This document shows positions 1 to 8,930 of a DNA stretch of 64,000 bases, in pieces. Below the pieces are notes generated by a model that saw only the letters and a list, made by a program, of their open reading frames with translations, did not search any database and had not been told where the DNA came from. Every line of letters begins with the position of its first letter. Position 1 is the first letter of the stretch. The position numbers and the translations under genes were made by a program. This stretch comes from Bartonella australis AUST/NH1 (GTDB taxonomy: Bacteria; Pseudomonadota; Alphaproteobacteria; Rhizobiales; Rhizobiaceae), in contig NC_020300.1 in the NCBI RefSeq assembly GCF_000341355.1, forward strand, positions 1,419,501-1,483,500, read 5' to 3'.

Positions 1-162
1 AATAATTGCATTTTAGGACGTCGCAAGCAATCATATTTCAACGTTTTACGCCACCAGTATATCCATGAAGGAGATGCAAAGTGCCCTGTTATAGCTGTGC
101 TTGCCCCTCATAAAGACGGCCTTCCCGATCAGCCGGGCACCCAACAGCAGAACACCCTCTAG
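1..162 (+). CDS. 3' end of an unidentified gene
   Basis: Frame 1 is open from the window edge to a TAG at 160-162, giving 53 residues that include the segment CPVIAVLAPHKDG. The residue mix looks protein-like rather than random, and the gene must begin outside the window. I do not recognise the family. The usual neighbours of pal (cpoB/ybgF, tilS, ftsH) are not recognisable here. It could also be a chance open frame, since it is short and I could only judge composition. Confidence 0.35.
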   Translation, partial: NNCILGRRKQSYFNVLRHQYIHEGDAKCPVIAVLAPHKDGLPDQPGTQQQNTL

Positions 163-526
163 CTATTTTATTCAAGGCCACAACTTGCGATAAAACCCCG
201 CCCCTCGTTACAAGACTTTATTCTCATAAAATCCTTTCAACTAAAAGTGCCCTACCATCCACAGAATTTTGTCGACAACGCCCCCGAAAAGCCTTTTTAG
301 TTTAAAATATAATGGGGAAAAATAAAACTATATTTTTTTCGCACAATAGGCCGCTGTCAGCGCTCTCGCTGATAATTTGAGCAAATAGACAAAAATTCGG
401 GCAAAAAATTAAAACTTGCCACAAAAAGCGGAATTTAAAATGCTCATTACTTTATTTTACCTACGGGTGCGTTTTTTGCCCCTCAGTAAATTTGATTAAT
501 GAGTCAGGTACCTTTCATGCCTATTT
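163..526. other. intergenic, no gene seen
   Basis: About 360 bases without a convincing open frame on either strand. The stretch is AT-rich in its second half and lies downstream of pal. I see no clear hairpin with a T-run that would end pal transcription. Confidence 0.5.
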
Positions 527-1039
527 TTAATCATTGGTTCCAGTGCTTACTGTTGTGACAGCCCGCCGGTTTTGGTTCCAACATGAAAGAGCATTGCAGA
601 TCGCCACGGGTCTTTCTTTTCCGTAGGAAATTGTCCGCATCCGCTGTGCAGAAACACCTAAAGAAACTAGATAATCACGCACTGCAACAGCACGGCGCTG
701 CCCAAGAGCTAAATTATATTCGCGTGTACCCCGTTCATCAGCGTGGCCTTCGATAGTAACAAAATAACGAGGATAACGAAGCAACCATTCTGCTTGACGC
801 ATTAAAATTCGCTGAGCGTCCGGCTCAATAGAAGAAGAGTCAAGTTCAAAGAAAACGCGATCTCCAACATTGACCATAAATTCCTGCTTTGAACCCGATG
901 ATGCAGCACCGTATCCGGCATCAAAATAATCCCCCATACCCGCGGTGCCGGTATTTTTTTTAGCGCACCCAACTGCGGTCAATAAAACAAAAAGTAAGGT
1001 TATAAATGGATGACGGATAATATTTTGGATAGGGCCCAC
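527..1039 (-). CDS. pal: peptidoglycan-associated lipoprotein Pal
   Basis: Outer-membrane lipoprotein that binds peptidoglycan and works with TolB in the Tol-Pal envelope-constriction machine. The 170 residues open with a short basic stretch and a hydrophobic signal ending in AVGC, so Cys25 is the likely lipidated residue. An OmpA-like domain follows from about residue 57, with the hallmark GHADERGT and NLALGQRR segments that contact diaminopimelate. The start is a GTG at 1037-1039, supported by an AGGAG about nine bases upstream; no better ATG exists. In most proteobacteria pal directly follows tolB. Here tolB lies at 17109-18428 on the other strand, so pal has been separated from its operon. 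It appears intact. Confidence 0.93.
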   Translation of the reverse strand: MGPIQNIIRHPFITLLFVLLTAVGCAKKNTGTAGMGDYFDAGYGAASSGSKQEFMVNVGDRVFFELDSSSIEPDAQRILMRQAEWLLRYPRYFVTIEGHADERGTREYNLALGQRRAVAVRDYLVSLGVSAQRMRTISYGKERPVAICNALSCWNQNRRAVTTVSTGTND

Positions 1040-1239
1040 GTGCCAATTCTCCTGTCGTTTAGAACCAAAATTAAATAGCGCAATTTTTTAGCAGCTCTTT
1101 AAAAACGATTATAGTTAATATAGAGCTTTTTTCCTTGTTTATTCCCTATTTTTTGCATCCCCAAGGTGCCTCTTCTCCGCATTTTTACCCTGCAGGAAAC
1201 TTCACGAGGCCAGCTTAAGAGCTTAAACCAACCTTGTAT

Positions 1240-1399
1240 TATAGATCATTTTGAAACTCTCAGAGATATCCACTTGGCAAAAGCCCCGCCGGTATCTAAG
1301 CTTCTCGCCGTGCTTTGTCCTGCTTCACCATCATTAAAAACGCAATTCTCCACGGCCCATGCGGGAAGCAAAGTCGCCCCCGCCCTGCTCATACAGGTC
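1240..1399 (-). pseudogene. decayed tandem copy of the trcR 3' end
   Basis: This stretch aligns almost without gaps, at an offset of about 173 bases, with 1413-1572, which codes for the C-terminal tail of the neighbouring TrcR. By eye roughly 70% of bases match from the shared CTTGGCAAAA (1273 and 1446) through the matching GGAAGCAAAGTC and GGAAGTAAAGTC. Read in the frame of the parent, the copy hits stop codons within about 15 codons of its 5' end, so it is non-coding. It lies just downstream of the trcR stop and looks like an old tandem duplication left to decay. Confidence 0.7.
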
Positions 1400-1406
1400 C
1401 CTGTCC

Positions 1407-2096
1407 TCATAAATCACCTTGAGGTTCTTTTTGAAGAGCATTCAGCTTGGCAAAAACCTTGCTGGCGTCTAAATTTTCATCGGTAATTTGCTTAGCTTCG
1501 CCCTCGTCAAAGACGCCATTTTCTGTAACCGACGCAGGAAGTAAAGTCCCGTCCCCTTCAGCTGGCACAGGGCGGTTTTTTGCCGCGCGATGGAGTTCAA
1601 TATCTAAATCGATTTGTGAACACAGGCCCAGCCCCACGGGATCTAAGGGAGCTAAATTAGCACTATTCCAATGTGTCCGGTGGCGAATTTGCTCAATGGT
1701 TGCTTTTGTTGTCCCGATTAACCGTGCAATTTGTGCATCTTTCAATTCAGGGTGATTCAACACCAACCATAATGTACCATTCGGGCGATCTTGACGCCGG
1801 GAGAGAGGGATATAGCGCGCACCCTTTCGTTTTTTTTCAGGGATATGCACTTTTGATTGAGAAATTTTTAAGCGCACTGTTTGATCTGCCTCAGCGCGCG
1901 CGATCTCGCTGCGTGTTAATTGCCCGGAACTAATTGGATCAAGTCCTTTAATACCGTGGGCGGCTTCACCGTCAGCAATGGCTTTCACTTCTAACACATG
2001 CAATTTACAAAATTCCGCAATCTGATCGAAAGAAAGCGCTGTATTATCAACCAGCCAGACCGCTGTTGCTTTTGGCATCAAAAGTTGTGCTGCCAT
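1407..2096 (-). CDS. trcR: cell-cycle transcriptional regulator TrcR (DUF1013)
   Basis: Alphaproteobacterial DUF1013 protein, known as TrcR and proposed to act in cell-cycle transcription. The N-terminal region is highly typical: LLMPKATAVWLVDNTALSF, followed by a helix-turn-helix-like stretch (QIAEFCKLHVLEVKAIADGE). A second conserved region around residues 105-150 includes NHPELKDAQIARLIGTTK. The 229 residues match the family length. The ATG at 2094-2096 has GAGGAT about ten bases upstream. The last 50 residues are variable in the family, and it is this tail whose DNA is duplicated downstream. It is divergent from yebC. Confidence 0.9.
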   Translation of the reverse strand: MAAQLLMPKATAVWLVDNTALSFDQIAEFCKLHVLEVKAIADGEAAHGIKGLDPISSGQLTRSEIARAEADQTVRLKISQSKVHIPEKKRKGARYIPLSRRQDRPNGTLWLVLNHPELKDAQIARLIGTTKATIEQIRHRTHWNSANLAPLDPVGLGLCSQIDLDIELHRAAKNRPVPAEGDGTLLPASVTENGVFDEGEAKQITDENLDASKVFAKLNALQKEPQGDL

Positions 2097-2457
2097 TTTT
2101 ATAATATCCTCTTATTCGCCTCTTTATCGAGGCAGGTTACCGCCCGCTCTAAGGCCATTTATCTTCCAGAGCCCTAGAGTCTTTTGTTTCCTAAACCGCC
2201 AACCGCCCCCGCTCCGCTTTAACTGAACGGGACACAGAAGAAACCGTCTCTACTATGAAATCACGCTTTTTGATAGTTTATAGCGCGATTTTCAAGTCAC
2301 TACAAGATACACCTATCCTGTGATGATTACTACGAGAATATCTTTACCTTTGACGCGAATTTTCTTATAAAGATTTTATCGGGTCTATTCACCTTACGCT
2401 GTGGTACATTTCGTTAACCTAAAGAGGCGTCTGGTCATCCAAACTGAAAGGTAAGCC
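2097..2457. promoter_or_regulatory. divergent intergenic region between trcR and yebC
   Basis: About 360 bases with no credible gene. As it separates two divergent genes it must hold both promoters, but I could not assign -35/-10 pairs with confidence. Confidence 0.4.
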
Positions 2458-3204
2458 ATGGCAGGCCATTCACAATTTAAAAATATTATGCACCGTAAAG
2501 GGCGCCAAGATGCAGTGCGTTCGAAGATATTTTCTAAGCTCGCGCGCGAAATCACGGTTGCAGCGAAGCAAGGCTCTCCTGATCCGGCAATGAATCCGCG
2601 TTTAAGGCTCGCTGTGCAAAACGCCAAAGCGCAATCGATGCCCAAGGACAATATCGAACGCGCCATTAAGAAAGCTTCAGGCGGTGATGTGGAGCATTAT
2701 GATGAGGTACGCTACGAAGGTTACGGCCCAGGAGGCGTCGCGATTATTGTTGAAGCATTGACTGATAACCGCAACCGCACAGCCTCTAATGTGCGCGCGG
2801 CCTTTACAAAATCGGGTGGTGCTTTAGGGGAAACGGGTTCGGTGGGTTTTATGTTTAACCGAATCGGTGAAATTATTTATAAGCCCGAAGCAGGCACTGC
2901 GGATAGCATTATGGACGCCGCGATTGAAGCAGGTGCCGAGGATGTCCAATCCGAAGAAACAGGCCACCACATTATTTGTGCTTTTGAAGATATTGGCGAA
3001 GTTTCGAAAATTCTTGAAGACACTCTTGGCGAAGCGGAATCGATTAATACTGTTTGGAAAGCAACCACCCTTGCACCGGTGGATGAAGAAAAAGCACTAT
3101 CAATTTTGCGCCTTATTGCAACGTTAGAAGAAGATGATGATGTGCAAAATGTTTATGCTAATTTTGATGTCAGTGACGAAATTTTAGCAAAACTTTCTGC
3201 ATAA
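2458..3204 (+). CDS. yebC: YebC/PmpR family protein
   Basis: Member of the TACO1/YebC family, annotated as a DNA-binding regulator and more recently linked to relief of ribosome stalling. The start [15 protein letters not shown] is the family signature, and the three-domain protein runs to the usual 248 residues. The acidic C-terminal domain includes [15 protein letters not shown], also typical. The ATG has AAAGG about six bases upstream. In related genomes yebC usually stands just upstream of ruvC; here ruvC begins 8.6 kb away, so the linkage is broken. Confidence 0.96.
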   Translation: MAGHSQFKNIMHRKGRQDAVRSKIFSKLAREITVAAKQGSPDPAMNPRLRLAVQNAKAQSMPKDNIERAIKKASGGDVEHYDEVRYEGYGPGGVAIIVEALTDNRNRTASNVRAAFTKSGGALGETGSVGFMFNRIGEIIYKPEAGTADSIMDAAIEAGAEDVQSEETGHHIICAFEDIGEVSKILEDTLGEAESINTVWKATTLAPVDEEKALSILRLIATLEEDDDVQNVYANFDVSDEILAKLSA

Positions 3205-3631
3205 CCGCGACCGGCTGCGTTATAATATGCACCTATAGTCTTCCGGGTATTTTTAACCGGGAGCGTCTAAACCTCTCTGTTAGAGACAAAAAGCGGATAA
3301 GTTTGTTTTGCCCAGCGGGCGTATATTGAGCAAACAAAATACAGCTAAAATTGTCCACGAGGACGCGAATATGACGCTCTTCGGGCCACTACTTCCCCGT
3401 TGTTGCGGTGCGGATAGCTTCTTCTCAAGCGGTTACACTGTTACGGTAATTATGTTACCGTAACACCACTCTCATAGCCGCATTGCACGATTAACTTCTT
3501 GTGCCGGTTCAGTTTTTCACAGATTGGGATACGGCTTCAAATATATGCCTGCACAAGCTCACAGGCCCTGCCTAGGCAATGGAGCACACCCAAGGCCGCT
3601 GTTTGAGACAGCGGATCTAATCAGCAAAATT
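3205..3631. other. intergenic between convergent yebC and rpmE
   Basis: About 430 bases between two convergent genes. The one clear structure is the perfect inverted repeat at 3440-3464. No open frame looks coding; the plus-strand frame at 3524-3745 mostly runs antisense to rpmE. Confidence 0.45.
3440..3464. repeat. perfect 10-bp inverted repeat, operator- or hairpin-like
   Basis: The arms GTTACGGTAA (3440-3449) and TTACCGTAAC (3455-3464) are exact reverse complements around a five-base loop. No T-run follows on either strand, so a standard intrinsic terminator is unlikely. It could be a protein-binding palindrome or an RNA hairpin between the convergent yebC and rpmE transcripts. Confidence 0.6.
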
Positions 3632-3853
3632 TTAGATGCCGAGATTACCAAAGCGATTTCTGAATTTGGAAACACGCCCGCCACGATCGACCAATGTCTG
3701 AGAACCGCCTATCCACGCTGGGTGGGTTCTTGGATCAATATCTAAGCTAAGAGTATCCCCCTCTTTTCCCCATGTTGAACGGGTCGCATAGTGGGTTCCG
3801 TCAGTCATAACGACTTTAATCATATGATAATCGGGATGAATATTTGCCTTCAT
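3632..3853 (-). CDS. rpmE: 50S ribosomal protein L31
   Basis: Small protein of the large ribosomal subunit. All 73 residues follow the alphaproteobacterial L31 pattern: [10 protein letters not shown] at the start, then [27 protein letters not shown] and [12 protein letters not shown]. It is the cysteine-free form, lacking the zinc-binding CxxC pairs of other bacteria. The length is normal. It is divergent from the ABC exporter gene, a pairing common in rhizobia. Confidence 0.96.
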   Translation of the reverse strand: MKANIHPDYHMIKVVMTDGTHYATRSTWGKEGDTLSLDIDPRTHPAWIGGSQTLVDRGGRVSKFRNRFGNLGI

Positions 3854-4061
3854 ACGGAAAACCCTCTATTTTCAAACAATGAAACACCCCTTTGACTGTA
3901 TTTTAAGCGCGTTCTCTATTGTTTTTTTGATAAACTGATCGTACTATGGCCGCGTTATAGCTGAATGTGCATTAAAAAACAAGTGTCCAAGAAGCGTAGC
4001 CCTGGGGGGAATAAAACGACCAGACGGGCATCGTTAAGCAATCAAGTTGAATTATCATAAA

Positions 4062-5870
4062 ATGAATAAAAAACATCTTATAAAGCCGCTGAGCTCTTCC
4101 GTGAAATCCAAAGAGAGGCGCGACAGGAAGCGTTCTGTGTCTTTGCTTTCAAGTTTTAAGCCTTACATTATCCGCTACCGTTGGCTTATCGTTGTCGCTT
4201 TTTTGTCCTTGCTTGTCGCGGCCTTTGTCACGCTGGCTTTACCTGTCGCCATTCGCCAAATGCTTGATCACGGTTTTACAGTTTCAAATCACGGAAAAAT
4301 CAATTTTTATTTTGGTGTTTTGTTTTTTCTAGCGCTGCTTTTAGCGCTTGCTTCAGCCACCCGCTATTATTGCGTTATCACATTAGGTGAACAAGTAGTT
4401 GCTGATTTACGGCGTGATGTTTTCGCACATATCATGAAATTTTCACCGGCATTTTTCGATCATTCTCATTCTGGCGAAATTGCTTCACGGCTTTTGACAG
4501 ACACGACCCAGATAAAATTAGCCATAGGATCAACAGCTTCTATCGCTTTGCGTCACCTGATTGTGGTGGTCGGTTCCATTGTGATGATGGTCATCACAAA
4601 CGCTAAATTATCCGCGCTTGCCTTGCTTGCCATCCCTGTTGTATCTATTCCACTGATTATCTTTGGGCGTAAAGTCCGCTCACGCACACGCTCTGCACAA
4701 GATCGTCTAGCCGACGCAAATGCCCTAGCAACCGAACAGATAAGCGCTATTCGCACTGTGCAAGCTTTTACTGCTGAAAAATTTATTTCTGCACGCTTTT
4801 CAGATCTAGTTGAACGTGCATTTCAAACGGCGCGCGCCTCCGTTATTCTGCGCTCTTTTTTCACAGGCTTTGCAATTTTCTTGGTGTTTAGCAGCGTCGT
4901 TGCAATTTTGTGGATCGGATCACACGATGTTTTGAAGGGCACAATGTCCGGCGGTACATTAGGTCAATTCGTCCTATACGCAGTTTTTGGAGCAGCAACT
5001 TTTGCACAATTATCAGAAGTTGGCGCAGAATTAGTGCAAGCAGCAGGTGCAGCTGAACGGCTTGCTGAATTATTGCAAGAAAAGCCTTTTATTTCATCGC
5101 CAAAGCTTCCTTTACCATTAGCACAGCCTGTCCAAGGAGCGATTACTTTTGAGCAAGTTGATTTTACTTATGCTTCTAGACAACAAGAAAAGATTTTGCA
5201 CAATCTTTCTTTCTCTGTCAAAGCTGGTGAAACAGTTGCTTTTGTTGGCGCTTCAGGTGCAGGAAAGAGTACTATTTTTTCTCTCATTCTCCGCTTTTAC
5301 GACCCCATGAGTGGCCATATCCTGTTTGATGGTGTTGATATTAACCGCCTTTCCCTTCACGATTTACGCCGCTCAATTGCGTATGTCCCGCAAGATGTTG
5401 CTATTTTTGACGGCACATTACGCGACAATATTGCCTTTGGCGCCGAAAATGCCAGTCAAACAGAAATTGAAGCAGCAGCCCAAACAGCCAACGCGCTTGA
5501 ATTTATCGAAGCGTTGCCAGACGGCTTTAACACTCAAGTTGGAGAACGCGGTATCATGCTCTCTGGTGGGCAAAGACAGCGCATTGGTCTTGCGCGAGCA
5601 ATTTTGAGAAATGCGCCCTTATTGCTTCTGGATGAAGCGACATCGGCCTTAGATGCTCAAAGTGAAAATCTCGTGCAAAAAGCTTTAGATGGGATTATGC
5701 AAAATCGCACAACGTTGGTTATTGCGCACCGTTTGGCGACAGTTTTAAAAGCAGATCGCATTCTCGTGATGGATGGAGGTTCTCTGGTTGAAGAAGGGAC
5801 CCACGCAGAACTCATCGCACAAAATGGGCTTTATGCGCGTTTAGCCAAACTGCAATTTTCACAAAAATGA
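4062..5870 (+). CDS. ABC exporter, fused membrane and ATPase domains
   Basis: MsbA-like half-transporter expected to dimerise in the inner membrane and export a hydrophobic substrate that cannot be named from sequence. A basic N-terminus is followed by a six-helix transmembrane domain (about residues 35-325) and a nucleotide-binding domain with Walker A GASGAGKST (near residue 397), signature LSGGQRQR, Walker B LLLLDEAT and the switch histidine in IAHRLAT. The frame extends to a TTG at 4047, but the ATG at 4062 is more likely; neither has a strong Shine-Dalgarno. At 602 residues it has the normal size for the class. It stands alone and is divergent from rpmE. Confidence 0.9.
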   Translation: MNKKHLIKPLSSSVKSKERRDRKRSVSLLSSFKPYIIRYRWLIVVAFLSLLVAAFVTLALPVAIRQMLDHGFTVSNHGKINFYFGVLFFLALLLALASATRYYCVITLGEQVVADLRRDVFAHIMKFSPAFFDHSHSGEIASRLLTDTTQIKLAIGSTASIALRHLIVVVGSIVMMVITNAKLSALALLAIPVVSIPLIIFGRKVRSRTRSAQDRLADANALATEQISAIRTVQAFTAEKFISARFSDLVERAFQTARASVILRSFFTGFAIFLVFSSVVAILWIGSHDVLKGTMSGGTLGQFVLYAVFGAATFAQLSEVGAELVQAAGAAERLAELLQEKPFISSPKLPLPLAQPVQGAITFEQVDFTYASRQQEKILHNLSFSVKAGETVAFVGASGAGKSTIFSLILRFYDPMSGHILFDGVDINRLSLHDLRRSIAYVPQDVAIFDGTLRDNIAFGAENASQTEIEAAAQTANALEFIEALPDGFNTQVGERGIMLSGGQRQRIGLARAILRNAPLLLLDEATSALDAQSENLVQKALDGIMQNRTTLVIAHRLATVLKADRILVMDGGSLVEEGTHAELIAQNGLYARLAKLQFSQK

Positions 5871-6025
5871 GGTCCTCTCCAGCGTTATTAACGGCTTAAA
5901 TTGCCACAGCGCTGGCATATCCTCGGCGCATTAATATCTCTAAATCACTAATGTACTGAGAGCGCCAACATCTCTCGATGCATCATTGAACCAAATGACG
6001 TGTAACGCTCGTTATTTTTGCTGTC

Positions 6026-6817
6026 TTAAACAGTTTTTTTGAGAGTTTTTCTTAATTCAGCGTGAATCAATTCATTACCGGCGATGATATTTTTTTTACC
6101 AAAAATATCATTTCCTCCTTCTCTATCAGTGACAAAACCACCTGCTTCGCGAAGCATCAATATTCCAGCTGCCATATCCCAAATTTGAAGATCATTTCCC
6201 CACAATCCATCAGCTCTTCCAGCCGCAACATAAGCCAAGTCGAGAGCCGCTGCCCCTAAACAGCGAACACCAGCAACCTCTGCCATAATATTGCGCAACT
6301 CAATGAGATATTGCCCATGATTTGAGTGTCCTAAATAAGGCGCTTCAGTTACAATGACGCAATCTATCAATTTCCGCCGTGCGGCCACGCGGCAGCGCCG
6401 GTCATTAAAGAAGGCACCTTTTCCACGCTCGGCGGTAAAGAGCTCATCGGCAACGGGATTATAAATCACACCAGCAACGATCTGTCCTTGACGCTCTAAG
6501 GCGACAGAAACAGCGAAAAAAGGAATGCCGTGCAAAAAATTTGTTGTTCCATCTAAAGGATCAATAATGAAACGATGCTGAGAATCTTCACCAATAATTT
6601 CTCCAGATTCTTCTGTTAGAAAGCTAAATTTTGGCCGTGCTTTGACCAATTCAGAGAGAATAATTTTTTCTGCTTTACGATCCGCTTGGCTGACGTAATT
6701 TGCTGGGCCTTTCAATGATACTTGCAAATTTTGGACCTCGCCATAATCGCGCACTAAGGACCGCCCGGCCTTAATGGCGGCTTGAACCATAACATTCATA
6801 ATTGCAGAATGGGCCAT
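6026..6817 (-). CDS. suhB: inositol monophosphatase family protein
   Basis: Mg-dependent sugar phosphatase of the IMPase/SuhB family, cytoplasmic. The metal-binding motifs are present: EESGE near residue 70, DPLDGTTNFLHG near residue 87, and IWDMAAGILML near residue 215. The length of 263 is normal. The exact substrate (myo-inositol-1-phosphate or another) cannot be read from sequence. It begins three bases after the efp stop and is probably cotranscribed with it. Confidence 0.92.
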   Translation of the reverse strand: MAHSAIMNVMVQAAIKAGRSLVRDYGEVQNLQVSLKGPANYVSQADRKAEKIILSELVKARPKFSFLTEESGEIIGEDSQHRFIIDPLDGTTNFLHGIPFFAVSVALERQGQIVAGVIYNPVADELFTAERGKGAFFNDRRCRVAARRKLIDCVIVTEAPYLGHSNHGQYLIELRNIMAEVAGVRCLGAAALDLAYVAAGRADGLWGNDLQIWDMAAGILMLREAGGFVTDREGGNDIFGKKNIIAGNELIHAELRKTLKKTV

Positions 6818-6820
6818 ATT

Positions 6821-7393
6821 TTATCCTTTTTCATTTGCGCGACGCAAATAAATCAATTCATTAGTATCAACAATAATACGTTCGCCAGCATTCATGAAAG
6901 GCGGCACGAGGATACGGATACCATTATCGAGAATGGCAGGTTTATAAGATGATGTAACAGTTTGCCCTTTAATGGCAGGATCAGCCTCAGCAATGGTTAC
7001 AACGACTTGATCTGGAAGCGATATACCAATCGGTTTTTCTTGATAAAGCTCAACGGTCACAGTCATGCCGTCTTGCAAGAAAGCGGCACGATCGCCGACA
7101 AAATCTTTTTGCAACTCAAGCTGTTCATAAGAATGCGAATCCATAAAAACCAGAACATCACCTTGTTGATAAAGGAAAGTAAAGTCCTTTTGTTCAAGTC
7201 GGACTCTTTCAACGGTCTCGGCGGCACGAAATCGTTCATTAAGTTTCGTACCATCGATCACATTTTTCATTTCAACCTGATTAAAGGCCCCCCCTTTCCC
7301 TGGTTTTACGGCATTACATTTAACAGCTACCCACAAGCCCCCTTGATGTTCAATCACATTTCCAGGCCGAATTTCATTACCATTAATCTTCAT
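6821..7393 (-). CDS. efp: translation elongation factor P
   Basis: Relieves ribosome stalling at proline runs. The 190 residues show the three beta-barrel domains of EF-P. The modifiable loop reads VKPGKGGAF with Lys33 at the tip, equivalent to the lysine modified by EpmA/EpmB in other bacteria. The C-terminal region contains [16 protein letters not shown] and [13 protein letters not shown]. It lies immediately upstream of suhB. Confidence 0.96.
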   Translation of the reverse strand: MKINGNEIRPGNVIEHQGGLWVAVKCNAVKPGKGGAFNQVEMKNVIDGTKLNERFRAAETVERVRLEQKDFTFLYQQGDVLVFMDSHSYEQLELQKDFVGDRAAFLQDGMTVTVELYQEKPIGISLPDQVVVTIAEADPAIKGQTVTSSYKPAILDNGIRILVPPFMNAGERIIVDTNELIYLRRANEKG

Positions 7394-7708
7394 AGTCTAC
7401 ACCCACTTTTATCTCTGCAAAAGAGAACTCTACATCCTTATTTTTCATCTTTTTAGAGAAAAATTTTCTAATCTTTCTATAAAAGGAGTCGCATGCGCCT
7501 TAATCTTTCAGTTTTCTGTAAGACTATAAAAGGACCTCAAACACAAGCTCCTTAAAAACTTCAGGCCACCATATAGCTTAGCGTATCGGCTCTCTGCAAG
7601 ACTATAAAAGCATCCTCGCTGCGCGCGCTTTGAAAATTTTTCCGAAACTTAACATAGACGGATTAATACGCTCAAAAAGAACGCAACCTTTTTTGATGAG
7701 GGCACCTT
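7394..7708. repeat. intergenic with repeated CTATAAAAG motif
   Basis: About 315 bases between efp and the Sel1 gene. The motif CTATAAAAG recurs three times, near 7483, 7527 and 7604. The last two share a longer core, TCTG(T/C)AAGACTATAAAAG. No gene is seen. On the minus strand the region is the efp 5' side and the Sel1 gene 3' side, so the copies could be efp promoter elements or a decayed repeat. Confidence 0.4.
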
Positions 7709-8764
7709 TTAGTGAGCAGATATGAATCGTCGCGCTTTCTCACGCGCTTCCTTCAATTGAGTTTCGCCCATCCCTTCCAACATCGTTTCAAGATCCTGGG
7801 CCTGTGCTTTTGCCCGCTTTGCAACCATATACCAAGCAGCCGCCATTACGGTATCACCTGTTGTTCCGATCCCATCACGATAAAGTCTTGCCAAAGCGAT
7901 TTGTGCTGGCACAACCATTTTAATTGCATTATCAGAGAGTAAATAAAAAGCGCGGTGAAAATCGGTATCTCCTCCACGGCCTTGAACAAGCCATTGGGAC
8001 AAAATGATTTGCGCCATTACATTGTTATTATCAGCTGCCATTTCGATCAATTTTCGTGCGTTATCGTAATCTTTGGGCATTGTTAAAGTTCCCGAAGCAA
8101 GAATTTTTGCTGCCGCGAAAGCGGCCTCAGAATCTCCAAGAGCTGCACCTTTCAAGAACCAGACTAAAGCCTGATCCATGGCTTCACTTTCGATATTTTG
8201 CGAAGAAACCCCTGCGAGCTCCCGCTCTTTCTGTAAAGCTTTATGAAGGAGCAGCTCCCCATAATAAAATTGAGCTTCTTTAACGCCAGCTTCAGCGGCT
8301 TTTCGAATAAACTCTTCCGCTCGTTTTTGATCCTTTGTTACAAAATCACCGTTAAACAACATAAGCCCGTAGCGCAGTTGTGCTTGTGGTTCGCCTTGTT
8401 CCGCCGCACGCTGAAACCAAAAAGCCGCACACTCCCCGTTCATTGGAACAGCATATCCTTCCACATATATCCGTGCAACCAAAGTCTGTGCGATTGGGTC
8501 ATTGAGTTCAGCACGTTCGAGCGCAGTATAAAAAGCCCTTAGATAACGCCCTCGGACATAATAATCATAAGCTTCATCATACTGCCCAGCTTCTAAAACA
8601 TGGAAAGATTTCCGAACCTTCTCGTTTTTCACAAAATCTTGAACAGCGCGCACTGTACATTTGGAAGCGTCTGATGCCTCATCGGCAGCCTCAATTTGAT
8701 TTGCAGCCACTGTCGAAGACCAAATTGTCATCAAAGCTAGCGCATAAATGACTCTTTTTACCAT
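7709..8764 (-). CDS. secreted Sel1-repeat (TPR-like) protein
   Basis: Helical-repeat protein predicted to be exported. An N-terminal signal peptide (MVKRVIYALALMTIWSS, then VAANQ) leads into Sel1-like repeats from about residue 90. Signature pieces are ARIYVEGYAVPMN, YGLMLFNGDFVTKD, AKILASG and LARLYRDGIG. Such proteins scaffold protein complexes; no partner is evident. The frame extends eight codons further upstream, but the ATG at 8764 has AGAGGTGTG before it and begins a clean signal peptide. The upstream DNA is an array of similar RBS-plus-ATG-like units. It probably forms an operon with the ThiE-like gene. Confidence 0.85.
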   Translation of the reverse strand: MVKRVIYALALMTIWSSTVAANQIEAADEASDASKCTVRAVQDFVKNEKVRKSFHVLEAGQYDEAYDYYVRGRYLRAFYTALERAELNDPIAQTLVARIYVEGYAVPMNGECAAFWFQRAAEQGEPQAQLRYGLMLFNGDFVTKDQKRAEEFIRKAAEAGVKEAQFYYGELLLHKALQKERELAGVSSQNIESEAMDQALVWFLKGAALGDSEAAFAAAKILASGTLTMPKDYDNARKLIEMAADNNNVMAQIILSQWLVQGRGGDTDFHRAFYLLSDNAIKMVVPAQIALARLYRDGIGTTGDTVMAAAWYMVAKRAKAQAQDLETMLEGMGETQLKEAREKARRFISAH

Positions 8765-8930
8765 GAAGATCACACCTCTATTCACCATGAAAATTATACC
8801 CCCGCTTATTATAAAAGGCCGTACCCCAGCTTATACCGTAAAAGGTTGCATCCCTATTTATCATGAAGAATTATACCCCCGCTTAGCATGAAGACCGTGC
8901 CTCTCCTTTGCCATAAAGATTACATCCCCG
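8760..8930 (-). repeat. degenerate array of ~25-bp units resembling translation starts
   Basis: On the minus strand about seven degenerate units follow one another. Each has a G-rich run of four or five bases, then roughly ten A/T-rich bases, then ATG or a close variant, such as GGGGGTATAATTCTTCATG and GAGGTGTGATCTTCATGG. Spacing is about 23-27 bases. The first unit overlaps the 3' end of the ThiE-like gene and the last supplies the presumed RBS and ATG of the Sel1 gene. It looks like local amplification of a ribosome-binding site and start codon. Confidence 0.65.

Noticed and set aside
3524..3745. Plus-strand frame of 73 codons
   Set aside because: About half is antisense to the clear L31 gene, with no independent support.
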